Source: Nocardia alba NBRC 108234
Lineage (GTDB): Bacteria; Actinomycetota; Actinomycetes; Mycobacteriales; Mycobacteriaceae
Direction of reading: 5' to 3'
Length of the DNA: 38,782 nt
NCBI RefSeq assembly: GCF_001612665.1
Contig: NZ_BDAX01000048.1
Coordinates: 1-38,782, forward strand
In this document: positions 24,031 through 30,433 of the stretch, piece after piece
Position numbering within the stretch: the stretch's first letter is position 1
Layout: each line of letters opens with the position of its first letter
Program-made: the position numbers and the translations under genes
The notes under the pieces: generated by a model
Seen by the model: the letters and a program-made list of their open reading frames with translations, nothing else
Told to the model about the DNA's origin: nothing
Databases searched by the model: none

Positions 24031-24260
24031 CAGTGGTCCCTGCTCACGGTCGCGACGGGCTGAACGAGACTCAGAAGCTCGCTACGTCGTACGCGGTAGT
24101 GACGGCCGTTGAGGAGCCATCCGCGCAGGTCACCCGCTTTGATCCAGTTCTTGATGGTCTTCGCGTCCACATGGACGAGGGCGGCTGCCGTACTCGCGGG
24201 GATCAGGTCTTCGGGGACCAGATCCTCGGGGCTCGAAGCGGTGGAGAGATCGACAGTCAT
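24030..24260 (-). CDS. Excisionase-like HTH protein, first gene of the tra-like operon
   Basis: A 76-aa protein with a MerR/excisionase-type winged HTH: LIPASTAAALVHVDAKTIKN, then WIKAGDLRGWLLNGRHYRVR, and RSELLSLV. Such proteins bind DNA as small architectural or regulatory factors. No integrase is present, so regulation or a relaxosome role is more likely than excision. AGGAGG precedes the ATG at 24260 at a good distance, marking the operon's 5' end. TTGACC (24344-24339) overlaps the operator palindrome and could be its -35 box. Confidence 0.72.
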   Translation of the reverse strand: MTVDLSTASSPEDLVPEDLIPASTAAALVHVDAKTIKNWIKAGDLRGWLLNGRHYRVRRSELLSLVQPVATVSRDH

Positions 24261-24303
24261 AAGGGCCTCCTGCTGCGGTAATTCCGGAACTTTCCGTGAT
24301 GCC

Positions 24304-24370
24304 TATGCAGGTCCATGGTGCACCAACCTGCATATGCAGGTCAAGAGTTGGATAGGTCGCTTATGCAGGT
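24304..24370. promoter_or_regulatory. Operator repeats between the tra-like operon and the GntR gene
   Basis: A 16-bp perfect palindrome ACCTGCATATGCAGGT (24326-24341) is flanked by two half-sites TATGCAGGT at 24304-24312 and 24362-24370. This is the arrangement expected for a dimeric GntR-type repressor controlling both divergent promoters. Binding by the adjacent regulator is inference. Confidence 0.75.
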
Positions 24371-24396
24371 TTTAGGCAGGTTCTATGCTGATAGGC

Positions 24397-25242
24397 ATGA
24401 GCGCGATCGACCCTGACGACCCCCGCCCGCCTAGGCGGCAGCTCGCTGACCTGCTACGCGCCGCGATCATCACCGGAAAGGTGAAGCCAGGAGAGAAGCT
24501 GCCGAGCGGGCCCGAACTTGCTCAGCGGTACGGCGTGTCGAAAGTGACTGCGCAACAGGCAGTTGCCGAACTCCGCACTGAGGGACTGGTCTTCAGTCGC
24601 GCCGGCTCCGGAGTGTTCGTGAAGGAGCGCACGAGCAAGCCGGTTGGGCTACGCCCTCACCTCGAGCGGGCCTTCGTAGAGCCGAAGGTGACAGTGGACT
24701 TCGCCGGATTCGCCGCCGAGACCCTGCATGGCGCCATCTCCGAGCCGCTGGACAAGATCCGCGATGGACGATTCCGGCCCCAGTCCATCGACGTCCGAAT
24801 CCTCGTCCCGGACCCGGGAACGCCATGGTCGCTCCCCTCCCGGGCCTCGGACCTCGCAGACAGTCCTGCGTTCCGTCGCCGGATGCAACGGATCATGGAG
24901 CGCCACGCCTTCGGCATTCACGACGAAGTGCTGGAACTCAAGCGCATCGGGCTGATCGAGTCCGCGTCTGTGCAGATCCGCGTCTACCCGGCCGCACCCC
25001 TGTTCAAGCTCTACGTCATCAATCAGATCGACGCCTTCTTCGGCTTCTACCCCATCGAGGAACACCAGCTGCCGCTCGATGGCGAGGACACCGTGATGCT
25101 CGACCTAGTCGGCAAGAACGCCAACTTGTTCCACCTCGAGACCGACCAAGCTGATCGGGAGTCGTTCCAATCCCAGTTCATCGAGGAATGCCAGCGCTGG
25201 TTCGAAAGCGTCTGGAAAATCGGCCGCGATCTCGAACCATAG
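24397..25242 (+). CDS. GntR-family transcriptional regulator (KorSA/TraR-like)
   Basis: A 281-aa protein. The N-terminal winged HTH (residues 12-75) contains RRQLADLLRAAIITGKVKPG, EKLPSGPELAQRYGVSKVTA and RTEGLVFSRAGSGVFVKE, the GntR signature. The C-terminal domain (VQIRVYPAAPLFKLYVINQI; FFGFYPIEEHQLPLDGED) is a type I recall attached to HTH domains in actinobacterial regulators. GntR repressors control transfer genes on actinobacterial conjugative elements such as pSAM2. TATGCT at 24384-24389 lies 7 nt before the ATG at 24397, so a leaderless start there is preferred over the ATG at 24385. The GT2 gene follows by 12 nt. Confidence 0.82.
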   Translation: MSAIDPDDPRPPRRQLADLLRAAIITGKVKPGEKLPSGPELAQRYGVSKVTAQQAVAELRTEGLVFSRAGSGVFVKERTSKPVGLRPHLERAFVEPKVTVDFAGFAAETLHGAISEPLDKIRDGRFRPQSIDVRILVPDPGTPWSLPSRASDLADSPAFRRRMQRIMERHAFGIHDEVLELKRIGLIESASVQIRVYPAAPLFKLYVINQIDAFFGFYPIEEHQLPLDGEDTVMLDLVGKNANLFHLETDQADRESFQSQFIEECQRWFESVWKIGRDLEP

Positions 25243-25254
25243 AAACGGGACAGC

Positions 25255-26226
25255 ATGTCGACGCCTACCACCGCCCTCGGTGTAGTGATCGTGACCTACA
25301 ACAATGCGCCCGACCTGCCTCAGTGTCTGGATGCACTCCAGTCCCATGCGGGCGAGGCATGGGTGGTTGTACGTGACTGCGGCTCATCGGATCTGACGAT
25401 CGAGATCGCCGAGCGGCACCCGGTCGTGAACCAAGTCCTCGCCGGGACGAACGTGGGTTTTGGAGCGGCCTGCAACGAAGCAGTGGACAGCCTCGGGCCC
25501 GACGTAGAGATGGTCCTGCTCCTGAATCCGGACACATCGATCGATTGCGACCTGGCCGATCTACTCGAATACGTCGCGCGGTTCGGCGAATTCGGATGTG
25601 TCGGCATTCAGCAGCAGTCTTTCGACGGCGACCTTGTTTGGTCCTGGGACAAGTTCCCCACGGTGCCGCTGGAGTGGCAAAAGGCACGAAAGAAGCCACT
25701 GCTACAGCGCTCCCCTGCGGGCTACACCGACGATCGCCGCGTCGACTGGAACATGGGTGCGTTCCTGCTCATCCCCCGAGCGGCATTCGTGCTCGCCGGG
25801 GGATTCGATAAGGGGTTCTTCCTCTTCTACGAAGAGATCGACCTCCAGCAGCGCTTGGCACGTCTCGGCCGACAGACCCACTACGTCAACAAATTTCACT
25901 ACCGCCACGACCGGAGCGACAAGGCCACCCTGTGGCGCGAAGTACTCCGCCTCAACTCCAGGCGGGCATACGACCGGAAGTGGCTCAGCCGGTTCGAGAC
26001 CCTGCAATGCCAGGTTGCGCAGTCCTACCGCTGGATCCAAGACGTCATCCGTCCACAGCGAGACCGTGACCGGCGGCTGGTGATCCCGCGGCTGCTCGCA
26101 ACGTGGGGACTCATCCGTGCTGTTGTGCCGCCCGAAGAGATCGAAGGCGGGGTCGACTCCTGGAGTTCCGTACGCCCGTTCTGGGCAGAGTCGGGAAAGC
26201 CTGCACCGCGAAATGTCGCTCAGTAG
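25255..26226 (+). CDS. GT2-family glycosyltransferase (rhamnosyltransferase-like)
   Basis: A 323-aa inverting GT-A glycosyltransferase that would move a sugar from a nucleotide sugar to a cell-envelope or other acceptor. It shows VVIVTYNNAP, the loop DCGSSDLT, NVGFGAACNEA, the DxD-like site LLLNPDTSI (88-96), and the catalytic region FFLFYEEIDLQQRLARLGRQ (188-207), followed by HYRHDRS. The pattern fits the rhamnosyl/galactofuranosyl-type GT2 group. No transmembrane helix is evident. It is 12 nt downstream of the GntR gene and probably co-transcribed, an unusual cargo for a transfer regulator operon. The acceptor is unknown. Confidence 0.85.
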   Translation: MSTPTTALGVVIVTYNNAPDLPQCLDALQSHAGEAWVVVRDCGSSDLTIEIAERHPVVNQVLAGTNVGFGAACNEAVDSLGPDVEMVLLLNPDTSIDCDLADLLEYVARFGEFGCVGIQQQSFDGDLVWSWDKFPTVPLEWQKARKKPLLQRSPAGYTDDRRVDWNMGAFLLIPRAAFVLAGGFDKGFFLFYEEIDLQQRLARLGRQTHYVNKFHYRHDRSDKATLWREVLRLNSRRAYDRKWLSRFETLQCQVAQSYRWIQDVIRPQRDRDRRLVIPRLLATWGLIRAVVPPEEIEGGVDSWSSVRPFWAESGKPAPRNVAQ

Positions 26227-26257
26227 GCGGCGTGTCGGTTACCCTTCCGGCCCGAAA

Positions 26258-26274
26258 AGTACTAGTACTGGTAC
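26258..26274. promoter_or_regulatory. GTAC repeats upstream of the small RHH gene
   Basis: The palindrome AGTACTAGTACT (26258-26269) and three GTAC tetramers with a 6-nt period (26259, 26265, 26271) end 3 nt before the ATG. This is a plausible autoregulatory operator for a ribbon-helix-helix protein, overlapping the likely -10 region. Confidence 0.5.
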
Positions 26275-26276
26275 CT

Positions 26277-26483
26277 ATGCCGCAGCCCCGCAGACTTCCG
26301 CCGACGAAACCGGTCGGCACAAACCTCAGCTACGAGGTCTGTGCCGCGCTTGAGGCCGCAGTCATCAACCGTGGCCTCAGCAAGCGTGCCCTCTTCGAAA
26401 TCGCGCTGAGGCGCGAGCTCGGCCTGCCTGACTACCCTGCGGGCCCTCCTCCTGGACAGGAGGCGCTTCCGATCTCGGCCTAG
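26277..26483 (+). CDS. Small ribbon-helix-helix-like protein, 68 aa
   Basis: The core GTNLSYEVCAALEAAVINRG, then LSKRALFEIALRRELGL, fits the beta-alpha-alpha pattern of RHH (CopG/Arc) DNA-binding proteins. The ATG at 26277 has no ribosome site. TAGTAC lies 8 nt upstream, so the mRNA is probably leaderless. It stands before the replication gene and may control copy number, as small RHH proteins do on other plasmids (inference). Confidence 0.55.
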   Translation: MPQPRRLPPTKPVGTNLSYEVCAALEAAVINRGLSKRALFEIALRRELGLPDYPAGPPPGQEALPISA

Positions 26484-26489
26484 CCGAGC

Positions 26490-26564
26490 GTTCCGCGGTT
26501 AGAACGCGCGGAACACCTACCCCATAAACGCAGAAGGCCCCCGGTTGCAGCCGGGGGCACTTCT
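26490..26564 (+). terminator. Two consecutive hairpins after the RHH gene
   Basis: The first hairpin is an 8-bp stem (26490-26497 with 26507-26514). The second pairs 26532-26544 with 26551-26564, a 13-bp stem with one bulged base. Together they separate the RHH gene from rep. Confidence 0.7.
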
Positions 26565-26584
26565 AGGCCCTGAAGGACCACGCT

Positions 26585-27883
26585 TTGGATAGCGGTCTTA
26601 AGGGTAGCTCAGCTGGGCGTTCGCAACAAAGGATCGAGAGCCGTTCGATCGGTCACGATTCTGCGAACGATCGGCGCGGGCTACCTTCTCGCATTTCAGG
26701 AGGCTGTAGCGCCTCTCCCCGACGTCGGCGCCAGAGGCGCCGTGCGGGTGTTCTCCCTATCCAGATCCCGCCTCTGCGGCTGAAGCTGCCCGACGACGCG
26801 TACTCCGAAGTACCAGCGTGCTGGTGGTCCCCCGACCGGTGGATCGCCTACAACCTGGCGCTCTACGACCTCTACTACGCCGAGCTCCGCGCCGCTGGCA
26901 GGATCGAGTCCGTCAGCCGCAGAACTTTCCTGGCGTATCTGAAAGGCGAGGCCGGAGTCGCTGACTACAGCACCGGCCGCAACAGCCGAGCTACCGTCCG
27001 TCGGCTGCAGCTACTCACCCGTCGCAGCGAAAGCACCGTGCACCGGTGCAGGCGAATGACGGCCGTATTCGCCACCCGGACAGTCGTCTTCACCGGCCGC
27101 CAGCGCACCCGCGCCGAGCGGCTGGACTCCTGGGACCGTGAGGACCAGGGGCGCGGATGGGCAGCAGTCTCAGCCCTGCACGAATCCCGGCTCTTCCCTG
27201 TGGATAACGACCTCGTCGAAACACTCCTCGACCAGGGTTTTGGCACCCCACCAGAGCGTAGCGATGGTTCTTTTTTTATCTCACCATCGAATTCGGTTAC
27301 TCCCCCACAGGACGTGATCGACAGACGCGCTTCGCGCGGCACGGACACCAACCGGCCGCGCCGGAAGGCTCGATCCTACGACTCTCGTGCCCTGCTAGTG
27401 GCCTCCAGATGCCGCACAGACCAGCGTTTTCCGCTCTGGGTACGGCAACTAGGCCCCCAGGGGCTCGCGGCCGTCCTGACCCGACGTGTGGTCGACGGCG
27501 GATGGACGGTCGACGACGTCCACGCCGCGCTCGACCAGGTCTACCTGTCCGGCAAGAAAATCTTCGACCGGCCGCGAGATCCGTACGCGTACCTGGCCTG
27601 GCTGCTCAAACCCATCCCCATCGACGAGCCGCCGATGCTGCTCGACCGGGCCCGCGAGGTCGCCTTCGAACTCGAACAGCTCGACCGGGACCGCGCTCAC
27701 CGCGAGCAGCTACGCGCCGAGGCTATGGCGAAAGTACCGGCGGCACCGGACTCCCCCGCTCGCGCGGCCGCGAGGGCCATAGCGGCCGCGGCCGGCCAGC
27801 ACGCGATCAGCACCGCAGCAGCCTCTCGCGCAGCCGCCGAGAACGCTTGCCGCGAGATCGCGCGCTTGGCCCGCGAACACTGA
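26585..27883 (+). CDS. Putative plasmid replication initiator (Rep)
   Basis: A 432-aa protein. The N-terminus is basic (SPRRRRQRRRAG). Residues about 80-180 contain WWSPDRWIAYNLALYDLYYA and an HTH-like segment RLQLLTRRSESTVHRCRRMT. A linker with a T7 run follows, then GLAAVLTRRVVDGGWTVDDV and DPYAYLAWLLKPI, a PxxYLxxxL element I associate with actinobacterial replication initiators, and an Ala-rich helical C-terminus. The start is TTG at 26585, supported by GAAGGA (26572-26577) at good spacing and no other in-frame start before the domain. Its place next to the RHH and partition genes supports the Rep assignment, which is not certain. Confidence 0.6.
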   Translation: MDSGLKGSSAGRSQQRIESRSIGHDSANDRRGLPSRISGGCSASPRRRRQRRRAGVLPIQIPPLRLKLPDDAYSEVPACWWSPDRWIAYNLALYDLYYAELRAAGRIESVSRRTFLAYLKGEAGVADYSTGRNSRATVRRLQLLTRRSESTVHRCRRMTAVFATRTVVFTGRQRTRAERLDSWDREDQGRGWAAVSALHESRLFPVDNDLVETLLDQGFGTPPERSDGSFFISPSNSVTPPQDVIDRRASRGTDTNRPRRKARSYDSRALLVASRCRTDQRFPLWVRQLGPQGLAAVLTRRVVDGGWTVDDVHAALDQVYLSGKKIFDRPRDPYAYLAWLLKPIPIDEPPMLLDRAREVAFELEQLDRDRAHREQLRAEAMAKVPAAPDSPARAAARAIAAAAGQHAISTAAASRAAAENACREIARLAREH

Positions 27884-27950
27884 TGGCTGCGGCCATACAC
27901 GCCCATACACGCCCTTATCGCTAGTACGGGTATGTATGGGCATGTGTACA

Positions 27951-27998
27951 TGTCAGTTTTTGCCTGACATTGACTGTCTGTCAGCTCTAGACTGACAG
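27951..27998 (+). promoter_or_regulatory. Promoter and CTGACAG-type operator of the 242-aa gene
   Basis: CTGACA (27964-27969), an 18-nt spacer and TAGACT (27988-27993) form a promoter whose start would fall at the ATG (28000). Inverted CTGTCAG/CTGACAG (27978-27984, 27992-27998) and TGTCAG/CTGACA (27951-27956, 27964-27969) pairs overlap it and look like an operator. Confidence 0.6.
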
Positions 27999-27999
27999 T

Positions 28000-28728
28000 A
28001 TGGAAACGAACGAAGACGACCGCTACTCCTACAGCACCACAGCCCTCGCGCGACTGGTCTTCTCCGAGGAACTGCGCGATCTGGCTGACCACGCTGGCTC
28101 GCTCGTCCCAACTGTCAGCGACGCCAGTTGGCACCCGGGCGAGATCGTCGACGCCGCCCGCCGCCTGGTCGAGCAGGCACAGGATGTGCTCACGCGAGCG
28201 GTGATCTATGAACGTGAGCGCAGCTCCTCATGGGACCGGATCGGCGAGAATCTCGGCGACATCAGCCGACAGTCCGCACACGCTCGCTACAGCGACGACG
28301 TGACCGAATGGAAAGAGGCGCTGCATGAACCGTTCTACGAACAGGACGGGCCGCTGCGGAACCTGCGCCTGCCCCACGCCGCCTTCCGGCCGACCGAAAC
28401 CGGTCGCCGACTCGACGCATGGGTACTCGAACGCGGCCTCGAGGGCGACGCCCATACCGTCACGGGCGGCCTGCCCGAACTGAGCATCACCGCGGAACTG
28501 ACCCAGGTCCTCGACGCGCTCGCGCACCTCTACCGCAACCCCTTCGACCGGGTCGACGACACCAAACGCGCGCGGCTCCTCGACCGGAAGGCGGCGCTGC
28601 TCGATCGGATCGCGACCGAGCAGAACCGCCCCGAAGCGGCACAGCAGGCGGCCGAAGCTCGCGCGCTGGCAGCCGAGCTGCGTGCCGACAAAGACGGGCG
28701 GCACCTGCGGGCAGTGACCGACGAGTAG
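28000..28728 (+). CDS. Hypothetical protein of the partition region, 242 aa
   Basis: An acidic helical soluble protein. Residues 45-100 (PGEIVDAARRLVEQAQDVLT; SSSWDRIGENLGDISRQSAH) contain a possible HTH in WDRIGENLGDISRQ. The C-terminus is a charged helix (RLLDRKAALLDRIATEQNRP). No named family, though similar proteins are common in actinobacteria. The start is leaderless by its promoter geometry. It is convergent with the par operon and carries a GTATGGGC site within it. Confidence 0.65.
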   Translation: METNEDDRYSYSTTALARLVFSEELRDLADHAGSLVPTVSDASWHPGEIVDAARRLVEQAQDVLTRAVIYERERSSSWDRIGENLGDISRQSAHARYSDDVTEWKEALHEPFYEQDGPLRNLRLPHAAFRPTETGRRLDAWVLERGLEGDAHTVTGGLPELSITAELTQVLDALAHLYRNPFDRVDDTKRARLLDRKAALLDRIATEQNRPEAAQQAAEARALAAELRADKDGRHLRAVTDE

Positions 28729-28803
28729 CCGCGACCAGAGGCAATGGCGCCCACCCGGTCCACATCTGCCCATACAGTGAGTGCGGGCGTGTATGGGCAG
28801 GCC

Positions 28804-29238
28804 TTACTCAGGTATGGGTGGCAAAGCTGCCAGTCGCGCCGTCAGCTCGGCAGCACGTTGCCGTGCCAGTTCCTGCGCAACTACGTCGACCTGACCGGCA
28901 CCGGCCAACAGCAATGCAGACAGCGCCACGTGGCGCGGTGTGCCATCACCGAGCACCTGCACGATCCGATCAGCCGCCCGCTCGAGCGCTTCGGCTGCTT
29001 CGCGAGTGATGTAGAACGAGGCGCGTCGCATCCCGTCCGGATCTGGCCTGGTTCCCTTACCCGACCGGACACCGCCCTTACTCGCCTCCACCTGCGTATG
29101 GGCGGGTGCGGTCGGTGTATGGGCAGGTGTGGGCACTGGGTCGGCTGGGGGAGTGCGGAAGTCGATGCGGGACCGCAGCACGTCGTTCATCTCGGTGCCG
29201 CTGAGGTCCGGGCCCGGTAGCTCTCGACGCCCGCTCAT
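28804..29238 (-). CDS. ParB-like small DNA-binding partition protein
   Basis: A 144-aa protein. The N-terminal 65 residues are flexible and Pro/Thr-rich, and their coding DNA contains two GTATGGGC repeats. Residues about 70-110 (RRASFYITREAAEALERAAD, then DGTPRHVALSALLLAG) fit an RHH-like or similar short DNA-binding fold. The C-terminus is helical. The ATG at 29238 overlaps the parA stop (ATGA), the usual coupling of a centromere-binding protein to its ParA. Identification rests mainly on this context. Confidence 0.6.
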   Translation of the reverse strand: MSGRRELPGPDLSGTEMNDVLRSRIDFRTPPADPVPTPAHTPTAPAHTQVEASKGGVRSGKGTRPDPDGMRRASFYITREAAEALERAADRIVQVLGDGTPRHVALSALLLAGAGQVDVVAQELARQRAAELTARLAALPPIPE

Positions 29239-30035
29239 GCGACCGCGTCCAACGTCGGGTCGAGACGGCGAGCCAGTGCCCGGAATCCGTCCGCGGTCTC
29301 ACTAGTCGGCGCGTGCTCGACGACCGTGGTGTGCATGCGCCAGGACTCCCGGACCTCCTTGAGATCCTTGAACACCGCGAGCACACCCAGCGGGTGGCCC
29401 TCGAACGCGGCGAGCGTTGAGGTGGCGATGCGGCCTTTGCGGCCGTCGTAGAGATTGACGACAAGGCCGGCGATATCGAGATCGACCGTCAACGCCTCCT
29501 GCAAGGTGGTGACCTGGCGGAGGAACAGCCGCAGCGCCCGGATGCTCGAGTCCTCTGCCTGTACCGGAACGATGATGGTGCCCTCGACCTGATCCTGAGG
29601 AGGGCGTCGACGAGTCGCGACCAGGGCGCTGTCGTTGAGCGCGCCCAGCGACGGCGGGCAGTCGATGACCACGTCGTCGAAGATCCCGACCAAGGTGTCG
29701 AGGAATCGCGAGAGCATGTACTCCCTGCCGGTGCGGGCATACATCTGCGGTTCCAGCAGGAACATGTCATCGCTGGTCGGTATGACGAACAGCCCTTCAC
29801 CAACCTGCTGAACCAGCTCGGCGAGCTCGCCGCTCCACTGGCCGAGCAGCGCCTTGGCCAGGCTGGCGTCCTGCGCGGCCACCTGTGCGCCGATCGCGTC
29901 GGTGAGATGCCCTTGTGGGTCCCAGTCGATCGTCAGCACGCGGCGCCCATAACTCGCGAGCGCGGCCGCCAGATTGATGGTGGTGGTCGTCTTACCGACA
30001 CCGCCCTTTTGGTTGGCCATCGCATAGATCCGCAT
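29235..30035 (-). CDS. parA: ParA-family partition ATPase
   Basis: A 266-aa deviant-Walker ATPase that would move plasmid copies apart with its ParB partner on the nucleoid. Walker A is KGGVGKTTTTINLA (residues 10-23), with WDPQGHLTDAIG at 44-55 and the Walker B region FDDVVIDCPPSLG. The later part contains AGLVVNLYDGRKG. There is no N-terminal HTH, so it is the short ParA type. The ATG at 30035 starts MRIYAMANQKGGVGK; TACGGT at 30048-30043 lies 7 nt upstream, so the mRNA is probably leaderless. The GTATGGGC repeats beyond may regulate it. Confidence 0.9.
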   Translation of the reverse strand: MRIYAMANQKGGVGKTTTTINLAAALASYGRRVLTIDWDPQGHLTDAIGAQVAAQDASLAKALLGQWSGELAELVQQVGEGLFVIPTSDDMFLLEPQMYARTGREYMLSRFLDTLVGIFDDVVIDCPPSLGALNDSALVATRRRPPQDQVEGTIIVPVQAEDSSIRALRLFLRQVTTLQEALTVDLDIAGLVVNLYDGRKGRIATSTLAAFEGHPLGVLAVFKDLKEVRESWRMHTTVVEHAPTSETADGFRALARRLDPTLDAVA

Positions 30036-30112
30036 GGCCAGGACCGTACTGCCTCCACACGCCCATACCGAGGTGCAAACGCCGCCTACTCGTGTATGGG
30101 CGAGGTATGGGC

Positions 30113-30181
30113 GCGTAATACTTATCCACACTTCGCGTGCATGTTTCAAATGCATGCATAACATACATGTTATAATTGGGT
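30113..30181. promoter_or_regulatory. AT-rich gap with a perfect DnaA box and TATAAT promoter
   Basis: TTATCCACA (30122-30130) is a perfect consensus DnaA box. It is followed by an AT-rich stretch with TGCATGCA and ACATACATGT palindromes, and by TATAAT (30171-30176) 5 nt before the ATG at 30182. With the GTATGGGC repeats just upstream this is a candidate replication origin or a regulated promoter. Confidence 0.55.
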
Positions 30182-30433
30182 ATGCCTGAACCCTCCGAAT
30201 CCGCGAAGATTGCCCTGCCTCCACGCCGAGGTAGGCGGCGCGGATCGAAGCGCCCGTTCTCGACGCAGTTGGAGTCCGCCACGTTGGCGCGACTGGACTG
30301 GATCGTCAATCAGGGATACGTGCTGACTGACACCGTGGACGCCGCGATCAACGCATATCTCGACGCTGCGGGCGTACCGCGGCCCGACGCCGAGGGCAAC
30401 ATGCCCGATTCCAGCCCGGAAGGAACCCGATGA
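30182..30433 (+). CDS. Small RHH-like protein before the membrane-anchor gene
   Basis: An 83-aa protein with a basic N-terminus (PPRRGRRRGSKRPFSTQL) then ESATLARLDWIVNQGYVLTD and AINAYLDAAG, compatible with a ribbon-helix-helix DNA-binding domain. Its stop overlaps the ATG of the 592-aa gene (ATGA). It is a good candidate for the protein that binds the repeats in that gene or in its own promoter, but binding is not shown. Confidence 0.65.
   Translation: MPEPSESAKIALPPRRGRRRGSKRPFSTQLESATLARLDWIVNQGYVLTDTVDAAINAYLDAAGVPRPDAEGNMPDSSPEGTR

Larger units (their letters stand above)
27901..30112. repeat. Dispersed GTATGGGC repeats of the partition region
   Basis: Ten perfect copies of GTATGGGC or its complement GCCCATAC lie at 27901, 27934, 28450, 28768, 28791, 29096, 29117, 30061, 30094 and 30105, with one-mismatch copies at 27891 and 28812. 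They sit in the gaps before the 242-aa gene, before parA and between the convergent genes, and also inside two coding regions. They are candidate parS/centromere sites or iterons, bound by the ParB-like protein or Rep (inference). Confidence 0.65.

Noticed and set aside
24030..24260. Reading the excisionase-like protein as evidence for an integrative element
   Set aside because: No integrase or attachment-site duplication is visible, and Rep and ParA support a plasmid.
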